A DNA stretch of 13,801 nt from Sporisorium sorghi (lineage: Eukaryota; Basidiomycota; Ustilaginomycetes; Ustilaginales; Ustilaginaceae), in contig JALCCG010000341.1 in assembly GCA_023212695.1 (NCBI GenBank), positions 1 to 13,801 on the forward strand. Direction: 5' to 3'. Position 1 is the stretch's first letter. Every line of letters begins with the position of its first letter. The position numbers and the translations under genes were made by a program. This document shows, in pieces, positions 1-8,744 of the stretch. The notes beneath the pieces were generated by a model. That model saw only the letters and a list, made by a program, of their open reading frames with translations, did no database searches and had not been told where the DNA came from.

Positions 1-72
<72 letters not shown>
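1..72. repeat. Poly-G homopolymer, 72 bases, at window edge
   Basis: The first 72 bases are all G and then change abruptly to ordinary mixed sequence. This could be a real mononucleotide tract at which an assembly stopped, or an artefact (dark-cycle G calls in two-colour sequencing extend read ends as G). Bases 73-256 after it are plain sequence with no credible gene and probably hold the 3' flank of the neighbouring minus-strand Nudix gene. Confidence 0.9.
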
Positions 73-73
<1 letters not shown>

Positions 74-256
74 TGGACAATAGATTGAGTGAGAGTAGAG
101 AAGCGTTTTTAGCAAATTTGCATTGCATTGTTCGTAGTTGTCTCTTTGAGATGGTCTGTGGTGATTGGAGGAGTGTTGATCGTCTGAGACGTGCTTGTCA
201 GTCTTGCTTTCCTCATCCCCACTCAGCACATCCATCTTGTACACGCCGAGAAGCAT

Positions 257-2020
257 CTACAGCTTAGACTTGCCCTCACCACCACAACCACCCTCAACCG
301 GAGCCTCGGCCAGCATCACCCCCACCTGAAAATCGCGCAGATGCGTCAGCCCCCGCCTCACCGCGCCCCGCACCGTCATGCCCCCGCCCTGCTCCCTCGG
401 GCGCGGCGAGACGTAAAGCCTATTCAGCGGTCGCAACACTTCTGCCTTTCCTTCCGACTGCGCTCGCGCATCCTCCGCCGCCGCCGTACCATCAGCGACG
501 CGCTCATCGGTGCCTGGAAGAAACAAGCCCCTTCTCGCGCGCTCCGCTTGCGCGGGCGACGCCTGCCAGTCGCCCGGCAGCACCAACGGGAACACAAAGC
601 TGTCCTCGCCCTTCTCATGCCCCCGCGTGCGATTCTCAACGCTCTCCTTGCCGATGTCGAGCATTGCACCTGATTTGGGGAATACGCGGGGCTCGACGGC
701 GGTGACGGCGGGGTACAGTGCGTCTGGGTCGGCGGTGCCGAGCGCGCGAATCTTTGAGAGTGGCGGATTGGTGTCCGAGACCCACGAGGTGAGTGGAGCC
801 GTTGTAGCGGAGTCCTTGCGGTCCCACGAGTAGTTGCGACCTCTTAGCCCGTGACTCTCTTCTTCGATGGGCGTCACGCGGAACTCAGCCGATGGCACCG
901 CGCGGTCGGTGGCCTGGTTCGAGTCAAAGATGAGCGGCAGGACGGGGATGCGTCCACTCGCGTCCACCGCGCACAGCGCAGCTTCGAGATCAGCAAGGAT
1001 GTAAAACTGCGGCGGGAAGAGCGAGATCTGATCCGTGATCCCGGCATACATGATCTCGCGCGGCGTCTGCAGGCGCAGCGACAGCGTCTCCGCCCCATCC
1101 GCCGAGATCTGCAGCGACTTGTTACCGCTGCCGAACACGTCGGGCGTGTCGAGCACCGTGATGAAGAAGTGCGCGTCGAAGCGCTTGGCGGGCCGGACGA
1201 CGCTTCGGGGCGTGATCCAGTTCGAGTAGTGCGCCATGGGTGCCAGCTCTGGCAGTTGGTTTGAGCCGACTGAGCCGCTGAGACCAAGCTTGCTGGAGAC
1301 TTTGCGCAGGAAGGGGGTAAAGTCGAGCGCGTTGTGGTGGACATCGTTGCGTGCGTAGGCCCATTCTTCGGCTGACATGCCTGCTTCTTGGTGGCCTACG
1401 GCGCGGCTGGTGGGCAGACCGCTTGCGCTGGGCGTCGACGACGGCAAGAGGAGCAGCCCGGTCTCCTCGAATGTCTCGCGCAAGGCACACAGCTTGAGAG
1501 ACAGCATGTACTTGTCCATCTCACTGCTTCTTTTTCCGGCAGTCGATGAAGAGCTGGACGCCAATGCAGCTTCAGCCTCAGCTTCGTCGACAAGATCGAG
1601 CGCGCCTCCGGGGAACACGACTGCGGATCGGAAACTCGACCCATCCCGTGCAGATCGCTGCACCATCAGCGTATCGTATTGGAGGCGATTTCCCTCCGTG
1701 TTGGATCTGGGACATAGCACGATGAGCGTGGCAGACGGCAACGGAGTCATGGGCTCGCCCTTTGCACCTGTCTTGTGATCCGATGCGCGCTGTGCACCGC
1801 GCGGCTTGGACGGCTTCCACGCCGACGCTGATTCTTGCGATACCATTTCGATGCGGTGGATGTGACTGTAAGAAAAGCTGCGTTGCGTGGTGCTGGACGA
1901 CTGTGGCGTGGGAAGATTGTCTGTGCGGATCAAGGAGGTGAAGGCGAGTCTCGGAAGCGCCGACTTAGTCAAGATGTTGGTAGATGAACGAAGCAGTATC
2001 GACGCGCTCCGCAGAGGCAT
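257..2020 (-). CDS. NUDT19-like Nudix hydrolase (probable acyl-CoA/CoA diphosphatase) with N-terminal mitochondrial-like presequence and C-terminal SKL
   Basis: Intronless, 587 residues from the ATG at 2020. The Nudix fold is visible as FPGG (about residues 136-139) and, after an enlarged serine-rich insert, the metal-binding half of the Nudix box with R181-E182, E185-E186 and G188 (RETFEETGLLLLP). A long insert between these halves, followed by an NWITP segment near 267-271 and KRFD near 279-282, is typical of the NUDT19 family. Members hydrolyse CoA and acyl-CoA diphosphates in peroxisomes; the substrate here is inferred from family. The last residues are K-S-K-L-stop, a canonical peroxisomal PTS1. 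Residues 1-35 are rich in Arg, Ser and Leu with almost no acidic residues, like a mitochondrial presequence. Three in-frame ATGs are plausible: 2149 (630 aa), 2020 (ACC before ATG, chosen because the presequence follows it) and 1846 (529 aa, which would lack it). The open frame continues up to 2203 only from a GTG, which I do not accept. The gene is divergent from the one starting at 2512. Confidence 0.88.
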   Translation of the reverse strand: MPLRSASILLRSSTNILTKSALPRLAFTSLIRTDNLPTPQSSSTTQRSFSYSHIHRIEMVSQESASAWKPSKPRGAQRASDHKTGAKGEPMTPLPSATLIVLCPRSNTEGNRLQYDTLMVQRSARDGSSFRSAVVFPGGALDLVDEAEAEAALASSSSSTAGKRSSEMDKYMLSLKLCALRETFEETGLLLLPSSTPSASGLPTSRAVGHQEAGMSAEEWAYARNDVHHNALDFTPFLRKVSSKLGLSGSVGSNQLPELAPMAHYSNWITPRSVVRPAKRFDAHFFITVLDTPDVFGSGNKSLQISADGAETLSLRLQTPREIMYAGITDQISLFPPQFYILADLEAALCAVDASGRIPVLPLIFDSNQATDRAVPSAEFRVTPIEEESHGLRGRNYSWDRKDSATTAPLTSWVSDTNPPLSKIRALGTADPDALYPAVTAVEPRVFPKSGAMLDIGKESVENRTRGHEKGEDSFVFPLVLPGDWQASPAQAERARRGLFLPGTDERVADGTAAAEDARAQSEGKAEVLRPLNRLYVSPRPREQGGGMTVRGAVRRGLTHLRDFQVGVMLAEAPVEGGCGGEGKSKL

Positions 2021-2511
2021 GGTCTGTCCAAACAGCTGATCAAAGACGAAAAGAGGTGAGCTCGGATGAGCCGATGCCAGAGCCAAACGATTGAGGAAGT
2101 GGTGGGAACCTGATGAAGCCGACGTGTTGTTCTCTCTCGCTTCCTTCATCTTGCCCCGCCTGCGACCCCACAAAAACGAGGCGTGTTCGGCAATTCCGGC
2201 CACCGCGGTAAGCGGACCCTCGCGTCAGTTTTGACAGCGACGCTCAACAGCGCATGTCAAGACTGACGAATGTGACAGTAGACAGGTTGTGTGTGTGATT
2301 CGATCGTTCGTGGTCTCCTTCTCTCTCTTCTTACCCTCTGCTTGAGGCGGAGTGGCGCGAAAGTGTGTCGCACTACAATCACAGAGCACTTTCACGTTGG
2401 ACCTCGTCGTTAACCGTGATAAGAGGGCGATAACGATTGAGCTCAGTCAAGCTGTTCGATGCTTCCTCGCTATTCCTTCACATCTCACAAAGCCCCTCTC
2501 TGTATTCAGCC
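2021..2511. promoter_or_regulatory. Shared divergent promoter region between the Nudix gene and the SIM-containing gene
   Basis: The space between the two divergent start codons holds no credible gene apart from the possible longer Nudix N-terminus up to 2149. It includes a short GT repeat near 2287 and a CT-rich stretch near 2318-2340. The last 100 bases before 2512 are pyrimidine-rich in the plus direction, as expected for a fungal 5' leader. No canonical TATA box stands out in either direction, so start sites cannot be placed. Confidence 0.5.
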
Positions 2512-4450
2512 ATGTCCGAGTGGTCCACTTCTCTCTACTACAGCACAGGGGACTTCATCCCGGATAGCGATGACGAGGATGAACATGTCGCGCAAGCGCC
2601 GCTTCAGCAGGTAAGAGACACGCTCGTCATTTAGACTTTACCCCACGCTACGTTGATACTGACGAGGCTGACACGAGACGTCCGTAGAAGCCGGCGCCTA
2701 AAGCAGCTGCAGCAGATGAGGGAGAGGTTCCGTTCACAGAGACGCCGTTGTAAGTAAGGAGGAACGTATCAAGCCACGACGAAGCTGCTTGACGGACTGA
2801 CAATTGCTCGTTCTGACCACTTGAGCAGCACCATCGCGGCTCGCAATGCCCAGATGCGCAGGGCTCGGCAGCCCTTGGAGCCGGTGGACACAAACACGCC
2901 CACACCCGCAATTGGCCTCCGTCGAGCGACAGCGCACGCTCCTCAGCCCGCTCAAGATGTCAATGAAGACGTGACCGACCTCGCACCCAGGGAGCACTAC
3001 GAGCCATTCCAAGCCCCCGTCGAAACGCCTACTACGACTTTGGCACCACGACACGAGATCCGCCACCCCTCGAAGCACCCCAAGCAACCCAGTCTGCCCT
3101 CCGAAGTCATCGTCATATCTTCAGACACCGAAAGCGACGAGCCGCTCAGCACAAAAGGCGTGTACGGCAGCACAGACACCGAAGCTCGACGAACACAGCC
3201 CGAACGGCCACAGACAGCCAGCGAACGGGCGCTGCAGCAGTTCTTCGACCAAAACCACGACTTTTACGAAGGTCTCGAACGCGAGATGGCGCAGCGGCAG
3301 GCGCAGAGGGCCACGTCAGAAGCATCGTCTTCAGCAAGGATGGAGAGCATGGTACCCGACGCGAGCACCAGCTACGAGACATCGAGCTGGGCGCCGACTC
3401 GAACGAATTACAGCCACGAGACTGCTTTTCCAGTGGCACGACTGCAGACTGCCCGCTCAAGTACGCCGATGCGTTCTCGTCAGGGGTACTACGAGCCATC
3501 TCCGACCAGTGCCCACGCAAACGCACAGGTCGTATTCGATGCATATGGCAATCCATTGCAGCCTGTGTATGTGGCACCGCCGGACTACGTCCTCGCACCC
3601 GTCACCACTGAAGGCAGCGGTGCTGCCTGGCACCCGAACGACGCGCATCCTACTGCTGCGTACGAGCCTGACTACCGGCGGCCGGAGAGTCGACGTTTGA
3701 CAATGGCTCAATCTCAAAACTACCCTTCTCCTCGGCATCAGCATCAGCAGAGCTGGTACGGTGCCGCCTCATCGCCATCCCAGCATTCCGGGAGTGAGAG
3801 GGCACACCGGGCGTCCTACACCCTACCCAAGACGCAGCGTCAGGCGCTCGAGGACAAAGCGAAAGCGGACAGTAAGTCGGCGCTGCGACTGTGCCAATAT
3901 GTCCACTCTGTCTGACCGTGATCGCTCTCTCTCCAGTGGTGTACAAAAGCCTCCAAGGCGCAAGCAAACGAGCACGAACGCGATCCTCCGGTGAGTGCCC
4001 AACCACCTCCCACCTCCCATCACTCCTCCCCCTAGCCAACCGAACTAACCCATGCTCCCACTGCACACCTCACCAGACCAAGCAGGACCCTCCACTCTAT
4101 CATCCCACGCAAAGCGCAAAGAAAACGAATGGTCGACGCTCGAAGCCTCGCGCGCAAAACCAGACGGCACCTTGTCTCTGACCGCCTCACTGCGTCCACC
4201 GCTTCCGGCCACCAGGCTGCCACACGGGAGCCGCGGAGGCAGCCATCTGGCTTTGCCGCTCTACCGGCCTCTAGGAAGCTCTGCCGAGGAAAGGCGGCGC
4301 GCTGGAACAACGGTCTCGGATACTGCGTCGAGACAGCAGCAGCGTGTTGAGGGCTCCAGCAGCTCCAACGCTCAGCGCCAACACGGGACGTCAAGACCGC
4401 TGAAGCTCTTTCGCCCATCGGCCCTCACAAAAAGCGGCCCAAGGCGATGA
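2512..4450 (+). CDS. Hypothetical disordered, probably nuclear protein with a SUMO-interacting motif; five exons
   Basis: Gene model: exons 2512-2610, 2688-2749, 2829-3871, 3937-3990 and 4077-4450, giving 1632 coding bases (543 residues). All four introns (77, 79, 65, 86 nt) start GTAAG or GTGAG, end AG, and carry CTGAC or ACTAAC branch sites; the frame is kept throughout, which supports the model. I do not recognise the family. Residues 1-30 end in an acidic DSDDEDE stretch. Residues 147-158 read VIVISSDTESDE, a textbook SUMO-interacting motif with adjacent CK2-type sites. Residues about 184-212 may form a charged helix. The middle (about 270-400) is rich in Tyr, Pro, Gln, Ser and His. Residues 412-417 and 432-434 (KRARTR, KRK) look like a bipartite nuclear localisation signal. 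Most of the protein should be unstructured. Retention of intron 3 would stop at 3915 and remove the basic C-terminal region. A role in SUMO-linked chromatin or transcription control is only inference. The 3' end lies inside a tandem repeat. Confidence 0.8.
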
Positions 4451-4694
4451 CCCAATCTAGCTAGACCTGAGAAGAGAATGCAACGAAGGCTTCACACACG
4501 TTGATTAAAGGCGGAGCTGTCTTGCCCATCCGCTCTCCAAACGACCGGGACCGTCCATGCCGGTGATCTGGCTCAAGATTTGAGAAAGAGAGTACAACGA
4601 CTTGATGGTTCACGTAGAGGTTGCTCAATGAACGACCTCTTCCGCCCATCCGCTCTCTCTCAAAATGATCCGGACCGTCCAAGGCGGTGACCCA
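4347..4694. repeat. Diverged three-copy tandem repeat, unit about 111-120 bp, spanning the CDS 3' end
   Basis: Three head-to-tail copies can be aligned by eye: 4347-4466, 4467-4579 and 4580-4694. Each opens with TTGAG or CTGAG, has CAACG about 10-20 bases later, a core GCCCATC (4413, 4524, 4644) followed by a C/T-rich stretch, and closes with a GG(C/T)GATGA-like or GGTGACCC-like end (about 4441, 4561, 4681). The first copy encodes the C-terminus and stop codon of the upstream gene; the other two follow the stop. A weaker CGTCCAA...CGATGAC echo occurs near 4757-4771. Confidence 0.65.
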
Positions 4695-4928
4695 GCGACA
4701 TCACCCAACCACTCAACCTTCTCCACGATCCCCTCTCACCAGACCCAACCTTGATCGTCCAAACCGATGACGGCCAACGATCAATCAAACAGCTACGTAG
4801 ATCTTCGAGAATGATTTTGAGCTCAATGCAGCGGGTCGATTAATGAACAATGATGCAAAAAAAAAGAGAATGCGACGAGAACTGGACTGAACGAGCGAAT
4901 CTTGAAACGAGCGTTAGACACGACAAGC
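4695..4928. other. Convergent 3' spacer without a gene
   Basis: This stretch lies between two convergent genes and contains no open frame of interest. It presumably holds both 3' untranslated ends. It becomes AT-richer from 4770 onward and has a short A run at 4857-4864. No canonical polyadenylation hexamer is obvious. Confidence 0.5.
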
Positions 4929-5748
4929 CTATGCCAAGTAAGCGACAGCGGCAGCGGCGACAGCCAAGCCAGTGCCGACCATAGCGGCGGTGTCGGGGCG
5001 GAAGCTCGAGGCGCCGCTGGTCTTGCTGGCCGAGGTGGAGCTCTGGTTGGCGTTGCTGGTGGAGCCAGAGGTGGATCCGGAGCTGCCGGAGGAGCCGGAC
5101 GAGGAGCCAGTGCTCGAGGGGGGAGCAGCGGAGCTGGAGCTGGTGCCCGACGAGCCCGACGAGCCCGACGAGCCCGACGAGCCCGACGAACCGGACGAAC
5201 CGGACGAACCGGACGAGCCAGACGAGCCGCCAGCGGAGCCCGATCCCGAGCCGGTCGAGGAGCCGGTGGTGGCCGAGGAGCCGTCGGCGGCGGCGGAGCC
5301 CGTGGTGCTGAGACACTTGGTGTCGGTGCCGGCCTGGACGCTGACGGTGCCCGAGTAGTTGGTGACACCCGAGTCGTCGGTGATGGCGAGCGTCACGTCG
5401 GTGCCAGCGGGGAGGTTAGGCACCCACTTGAGGCTGTTGGTGCCCTGAGATTGGGGGGCGAAGCTGACCAGAGGAGTGGCCGAGACCTGCTTTCCGGGCA
5501 AGACTTTCACGTAGACTGTTGAAGGGTAAGAGACCCAAAGCAGTAGTCGAGTCAGTTTTCAGCCGTGCATTGCGCGAACATCTGGTTGTTTGAGGTCAAG
5601 AAGAAGACTTACCTGAGCCCTGAGAATTTTGCCACTGGAGCAGAACAGGCTGGCACTGGACGAGCGCGGTGGGCGTGTTGATGTCGGCAGCCGAAACGGA
5701 CGAGGCGGCGGCAAGCACGGCGGCGACGAGGACGGAGGTCTTGAACAT
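4929..5748 (-). CDS. Secreted serine-rich GPI-anchored cell-wall protein (Kre9/Knh1-type N-terminal domain)
   Basis: Two exons on the minus strand, 5748-5613 and 5515-4929, joined over a 97-nt intron (5612-5516; donor GTAAGT, CTGAC branch site, acceptor CAACAG). The product has 240 residues. Residues 1-20 are a signal peptide (hydrophobic core, cleavage after SVSA). Residues 21-113 resemble the small beta-sandwich of basidiomycete Ser/Thr-rich GPI proteins, with ALVQCQPVLLQW near the start and two cysteines (C32, C113) that could pair. Residues about 115-215 are a Ser/Gly stalk, probably O-mannosylated, with perfect GSS tripeptides at 142-168. Residues 222-240 are a hydrophobic tail ending AYLA, with small residues SGASS (212-216) upstream as likely omega site. 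It should sit on the plasma membrane or in the wall; a structural or adhesive role is inferred. The ATG has ACC before it and a TATA box about 110 bp upstream. Confidence 0.9.
5149..5229. repeat. Coding 9-bp minisatellite, nine units
   Basis: Nine uninterrupted units of a 9-base motif (gacgagccc on the plus strand, with gaaccg, gagcca and gagccg variants) encode Ser-Ser-Gly repeats in the stalk of the minus-strand GPI protein. The first four units are identical, then three identical variant units, then two single variants, which suggests stepwise expansion. The unit is a multiple of three, so length changes keep the frame. Confidence 0.92.
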
Positions 5749-5857
5749 GGTGTGGTATGGCGAAAGAGGGTGATAGAGGAAATGCTTGCGGTGGAAAAGA
5801 TGGTGGTGGTAGAGGAAGGAGAACCAGCAGGGCAACTCTGAACGATTGAGGGGAGGT

Positions 5858-5863
5858 CTTATA
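5858..5863 (-). promoter_or_regulatory. TATA box of the GPI-protein gene
   Basis: On the minus strand the sequence reads CTATAAGAC within a C-rich context, about 110 bases upstream of the ATG at 5748. With a start site about 30 bases downstream, the leader would be some 80 bases; that leader is C/T-rich, contains CACCACCACC and has no ATG. Confidence 0.6.
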
Positions 5864-6180
5864 GGAGGAGGGGACAGGCGCACGCTTTGCAAATGAAGTT
5901 TTTGACGAGGCCAGGCTGCACTTCATGTGGCTCTGCTGCCCTGCAACCCACCTCGACTGGGTGCTTTTGCGGCTCACCAACACACACTTAGGCGATGAAA
6001 GGCTGCATATGCTGTGCATGGCCAAACCGTATACAGCGGGTGGGCGGCTTGGGCCGTCAAAAAATAGCAACGCCTGAAGTGGCTAGAGACGGGCATGGGC
6101 AGCAACAGTGAATGCAGAGGAATCGAGCCCCTTTCTCGCCTGCTGCTGCAGCTAAGGGCGCGGCAATCGAGGGTGGGACC

Positions 6181-6207
6181 CACACACACACACACCGAGA
6201 GAGAGAG
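6181..6207. repeat. CA microsatellite followed by GA microsatellite
   Basis: A CACA run at 6181-6195 is followed directly by a GAGA run at 6197-6207. This is a compound dinucleotide microsatellite in noncoding sequence. Confidence 0.85.
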
Positions 6208-6729
6208 GCGCTGCATCGCCGTTCTGGCAATGACAACAACACCTGTCGCAAAGACGAAATCTTCCAGGAAAAGATCGCCGAGCTTTTCTTCTTTCTCTCT
6301 ATCGTTTGACATTTCAAGACCGCCGACATTTCTGATGCTTTCTGCAACTGCTAGCGTGGTGTCCCCCATCGGCAGCGGGGCCTGTCTGGCATGATAGCGA
6401 AGGCACCGACCGGGATGAGAACATTCGAAGGTCGCAACTCGACGAACTCGCAAAGCAGGCAGCACAGCCAGGATGCGGAGGTGTCCATTCACTCTCATGC
6501 GACATTTCGGAGGTGCATGTGACGATCGCAAAAGGCCAGCAGCAAGAATTTCGCAAAAAGGTGCAGGCAGCAGGAGCGCCCGCCCGCGGCCTTGCTGGCG
6601 CGTTGACCTAGGCGAGGTGTTGTTCTTTCTCTCTCTCCCTGTCGCTGTCTTGCCGTGCCGGATTATTTCCTGCAAATCAAGCGGCGATCAGACAGAAGAC
6701 ACGCCACACACGCACCCTTTTCGAAAGGG

Positions 6730-6764
6730 AAAAAAAAAAAACAAAAAAAAAAAACAAAAAAAAA
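6730..6764. repeat. Interrupted poly-A tract
   Basis: Runs of 12, 12 and 9 A are separated by single C bases. It is a slippage-prone tract in the gene-free interval, with no associated gene end that would mark it as a retroposon tail. Confidence 0.85.
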
Positions 6765-7540
6765 CACGCGCGTGCTCATCGCCGCTTACCAATGTTTCAA
6801 AGATGCTGTGCGAATCGATACCCGTGGTTGGCCGGTCCTTTGGTCCCCACTCCGCCTCTTGAGCGAGAGAGAGGGAATGGAATGGCGGTGTTGCTGGTCA
6901 CACATTAGGCACCTTTGGGAGGGCCACTGCATCTGACAATGACACGGCGAGGTTGTGCACGAAATTCCAATGCACCTCGGCGGCAGTGGCATATACAGTT
7001 TAGCTTCACCACGGCTTCATTGGCTCGTTGCGCCCGAAAATCCATGCCGTACACGCTCAGGCCAACGTGCATGTGCGCAATACCGGCACCGACCGCAACA
7101 AGCGCGAAGGTGGGAGATTGAAGCGTCGATTGAGTACTGTAGTTGTGATGTTGTTGTTGTTGCTGAGCATTCAAACGGCTGTCACGCGGGAAGGGATCGA
7201 CGCCGGAGACCCAACAGCAACGCTTTTCGAGTGCCGACCGAGAGAAACTGGAGACCAAACAAGCGCAGTCTCTCTCGGCCTTCGTCAAGCGACCGGCTGG
7301 CATTCCTCCCGGCTTGCCTTTTTTTTTTTTAGTCGCCGTACCTGCTCGGCCCTGATGCAGCCTCACTCTGAAGTCGAGGTCGATTGTGAAAGAAGCCCAC
7401 ATCTTCACTTGGTTGGGGCTGTGTCGTGTCTCTCGCTCAGCCTGCTCGATCGGCGATCAAGATTTTTCAGATCAGCGATTTCTTCACGGAAAAACTTTTG
7501 CTATGTGCGACAGATAAGCTCTCACACCTTGACGAAAAGG

Positions 7541-7562
7541 AAAAATAAAATAAAATAAAAAA
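7541..7562. repeat. AAAAT pentanucleotide array
   Basis: Several AAAAT units in a row form an A-rich block in noncoding sequence. No target-site duplication or open frame is attached to it. Confidence 0.75.
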
Positions 7563-8444
7563 TGCTCGCGAACGGCACGAGACGATGCCGCCTCGACGTC
7601 AGCCCGCCTTTGCTTACCGTGCTGTCGAGACGAGACGAGGTTCCCGTCACGGATGGCAGACCGGGATTCATCTGATAATTTGACGCTCGAGAGGGATCGA
7701 CCAAGCAAAGAAAGCACAACGAAGCTCTCTCTGCGAGTGTCGAGTGTATCGTCGATTCTGCCACTCTCGGAGAACAAGAGCTTGACCGGTCTTTCGTCAC
7801 CAGCTGATCTCAGAGAACAAAGAGCTGTAGATTTGCGCCTGAGCCCTGATCGTCTCGTCGAAAAAAAACTCGGAAGAGCACATCCCGCGGTAAATTGGAA
7901 CGCGGTTCTCTGACTCATAACTGCTTTGCCCTGAGGAAAGGCTACTCGCCGCTGCGCAACCAGCTGACCTCAGAGCCATGCACAAGCGGACGAGTCCGGC
8001 GCGGATCGTCGCAAAGAACCTTACACTCGGCGTCACAGCAAACGAAAATGTTCTACCGTCGATCGTACTCAATCTGCGAGTTGCGCTCATTCGACAGAGA
8101 GTGCAAAGCAACACTTCCTTACGTCGAAAGGGTCAAGATCGAATCTTCAGGAACAGCCAAACTGGTGACGCCACAGAGAGAGAGAGCTCAAACTCGACTG
8201 GCGGTAAGTCGATTGACGAAGGCCAGTGTCACGTCAGCTGGCCGACGGGTTGTGATGACGGGTGTTAGTCACAACCGCGGAAGCAGCGACGTCAGAGAGC
8301 GAGCGAGAGCGGCTAAACTCTCAATGTCTGCTGCAGCTTGCTGGATTTTAGCGCGCCGTCTTGCTGCTCTCTGAGAAAATTTCCGATCACGGTACACGGA
8401 AACCGGGATCCGTGCCTTGTAACAGTCAGCACGTTTTTGAGCTC

Positions 8445-8624
8445 AAAAAAAAAAAAAAAAAAAAGTTGCCTCGCGTCGCTTTTTGGTGGCTTTTTTTTTT
8501 TGAAGTGCTCACGGAGTCTAAAGTCCGTGGGTGGCTGCTGAGTGGTGTCACGGCCAAATCTGGCAATCAAGCTTTTCTTTCTTTTTTTCTTTTTTTTTTT
8601 TTTCTTTTTTCTTTTTTTTTTTTT
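8445..8624. repeat. Cluster of long A and T runs
   Basis: A 20-base A run at 8445-8464 is followed by 11 T (8491-8501) and a 52-base pyrimidine tract, almost all T with a few C (8573-8624). The first A run adjoins a 16-base perfect palindrome (8434-8449, T5-GAGCTC-A5). Confidence 0.85.
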
Positions 8625-8744
8625 GAGATGAAATGTAAGGGACCCAGTCAAACAGCGCGCAGCCGGTCACTTTTCGAACCTCTCTCTCTCTGCATGGTAA
8701 CGGACAAAGGTGGACAGAGGCTTACAGCTGAGCGAGTCGTGTTC

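Noticed and set aside
2150..2203. Upstream extension of the Nudix frame
   Set aside because: It is open only from a GTG codon, which is not a normal nuclear start; ATGs at 2149, 2020 and 1846 are available.
4823..5522. Alternative Pro/Arg-, Leu/Arg-, Gly/Ala- and Asp-Glu-Pro-rich frames over the GPI-protein gene
   Set aside because: They are other-frame readings of the 9-bp minisatellite and its surroundings. The chosen frame alone has a signal peptide, spliced continuity and a GPI tail.
6730..6764. Poly-A tract as the tail of a retroposed element
   Set aside because: No upstream element sequence, open frame or target-site duplication was found around it.
7028..7558. Plus-strand frame of 176 codons in the gene-free interval
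   Set aside because: It runs through a T12 tract and simple repeats, has no recognisable domain, and its composition changes along its length.
7653..7913. Plus-strand frame of 86 codons beginning with a real ATG
   Set aside because: It is Ser/Leu/Arg-rich without a domain, signal peptide or supporting splice sites; it could be a small gene, but nothing beyond openness supports it.
8313..8651. Minus-strand Lys- and Phe-rich frame
   Set aside because: It consists of translated poly-T and poly-A tracts.
8640..8700. Possible tRNA T-arm (TTCGAACC near 8673)
   Set aside because: No matching acceptor stem, D-arm or anticodon arm could be folded around it.
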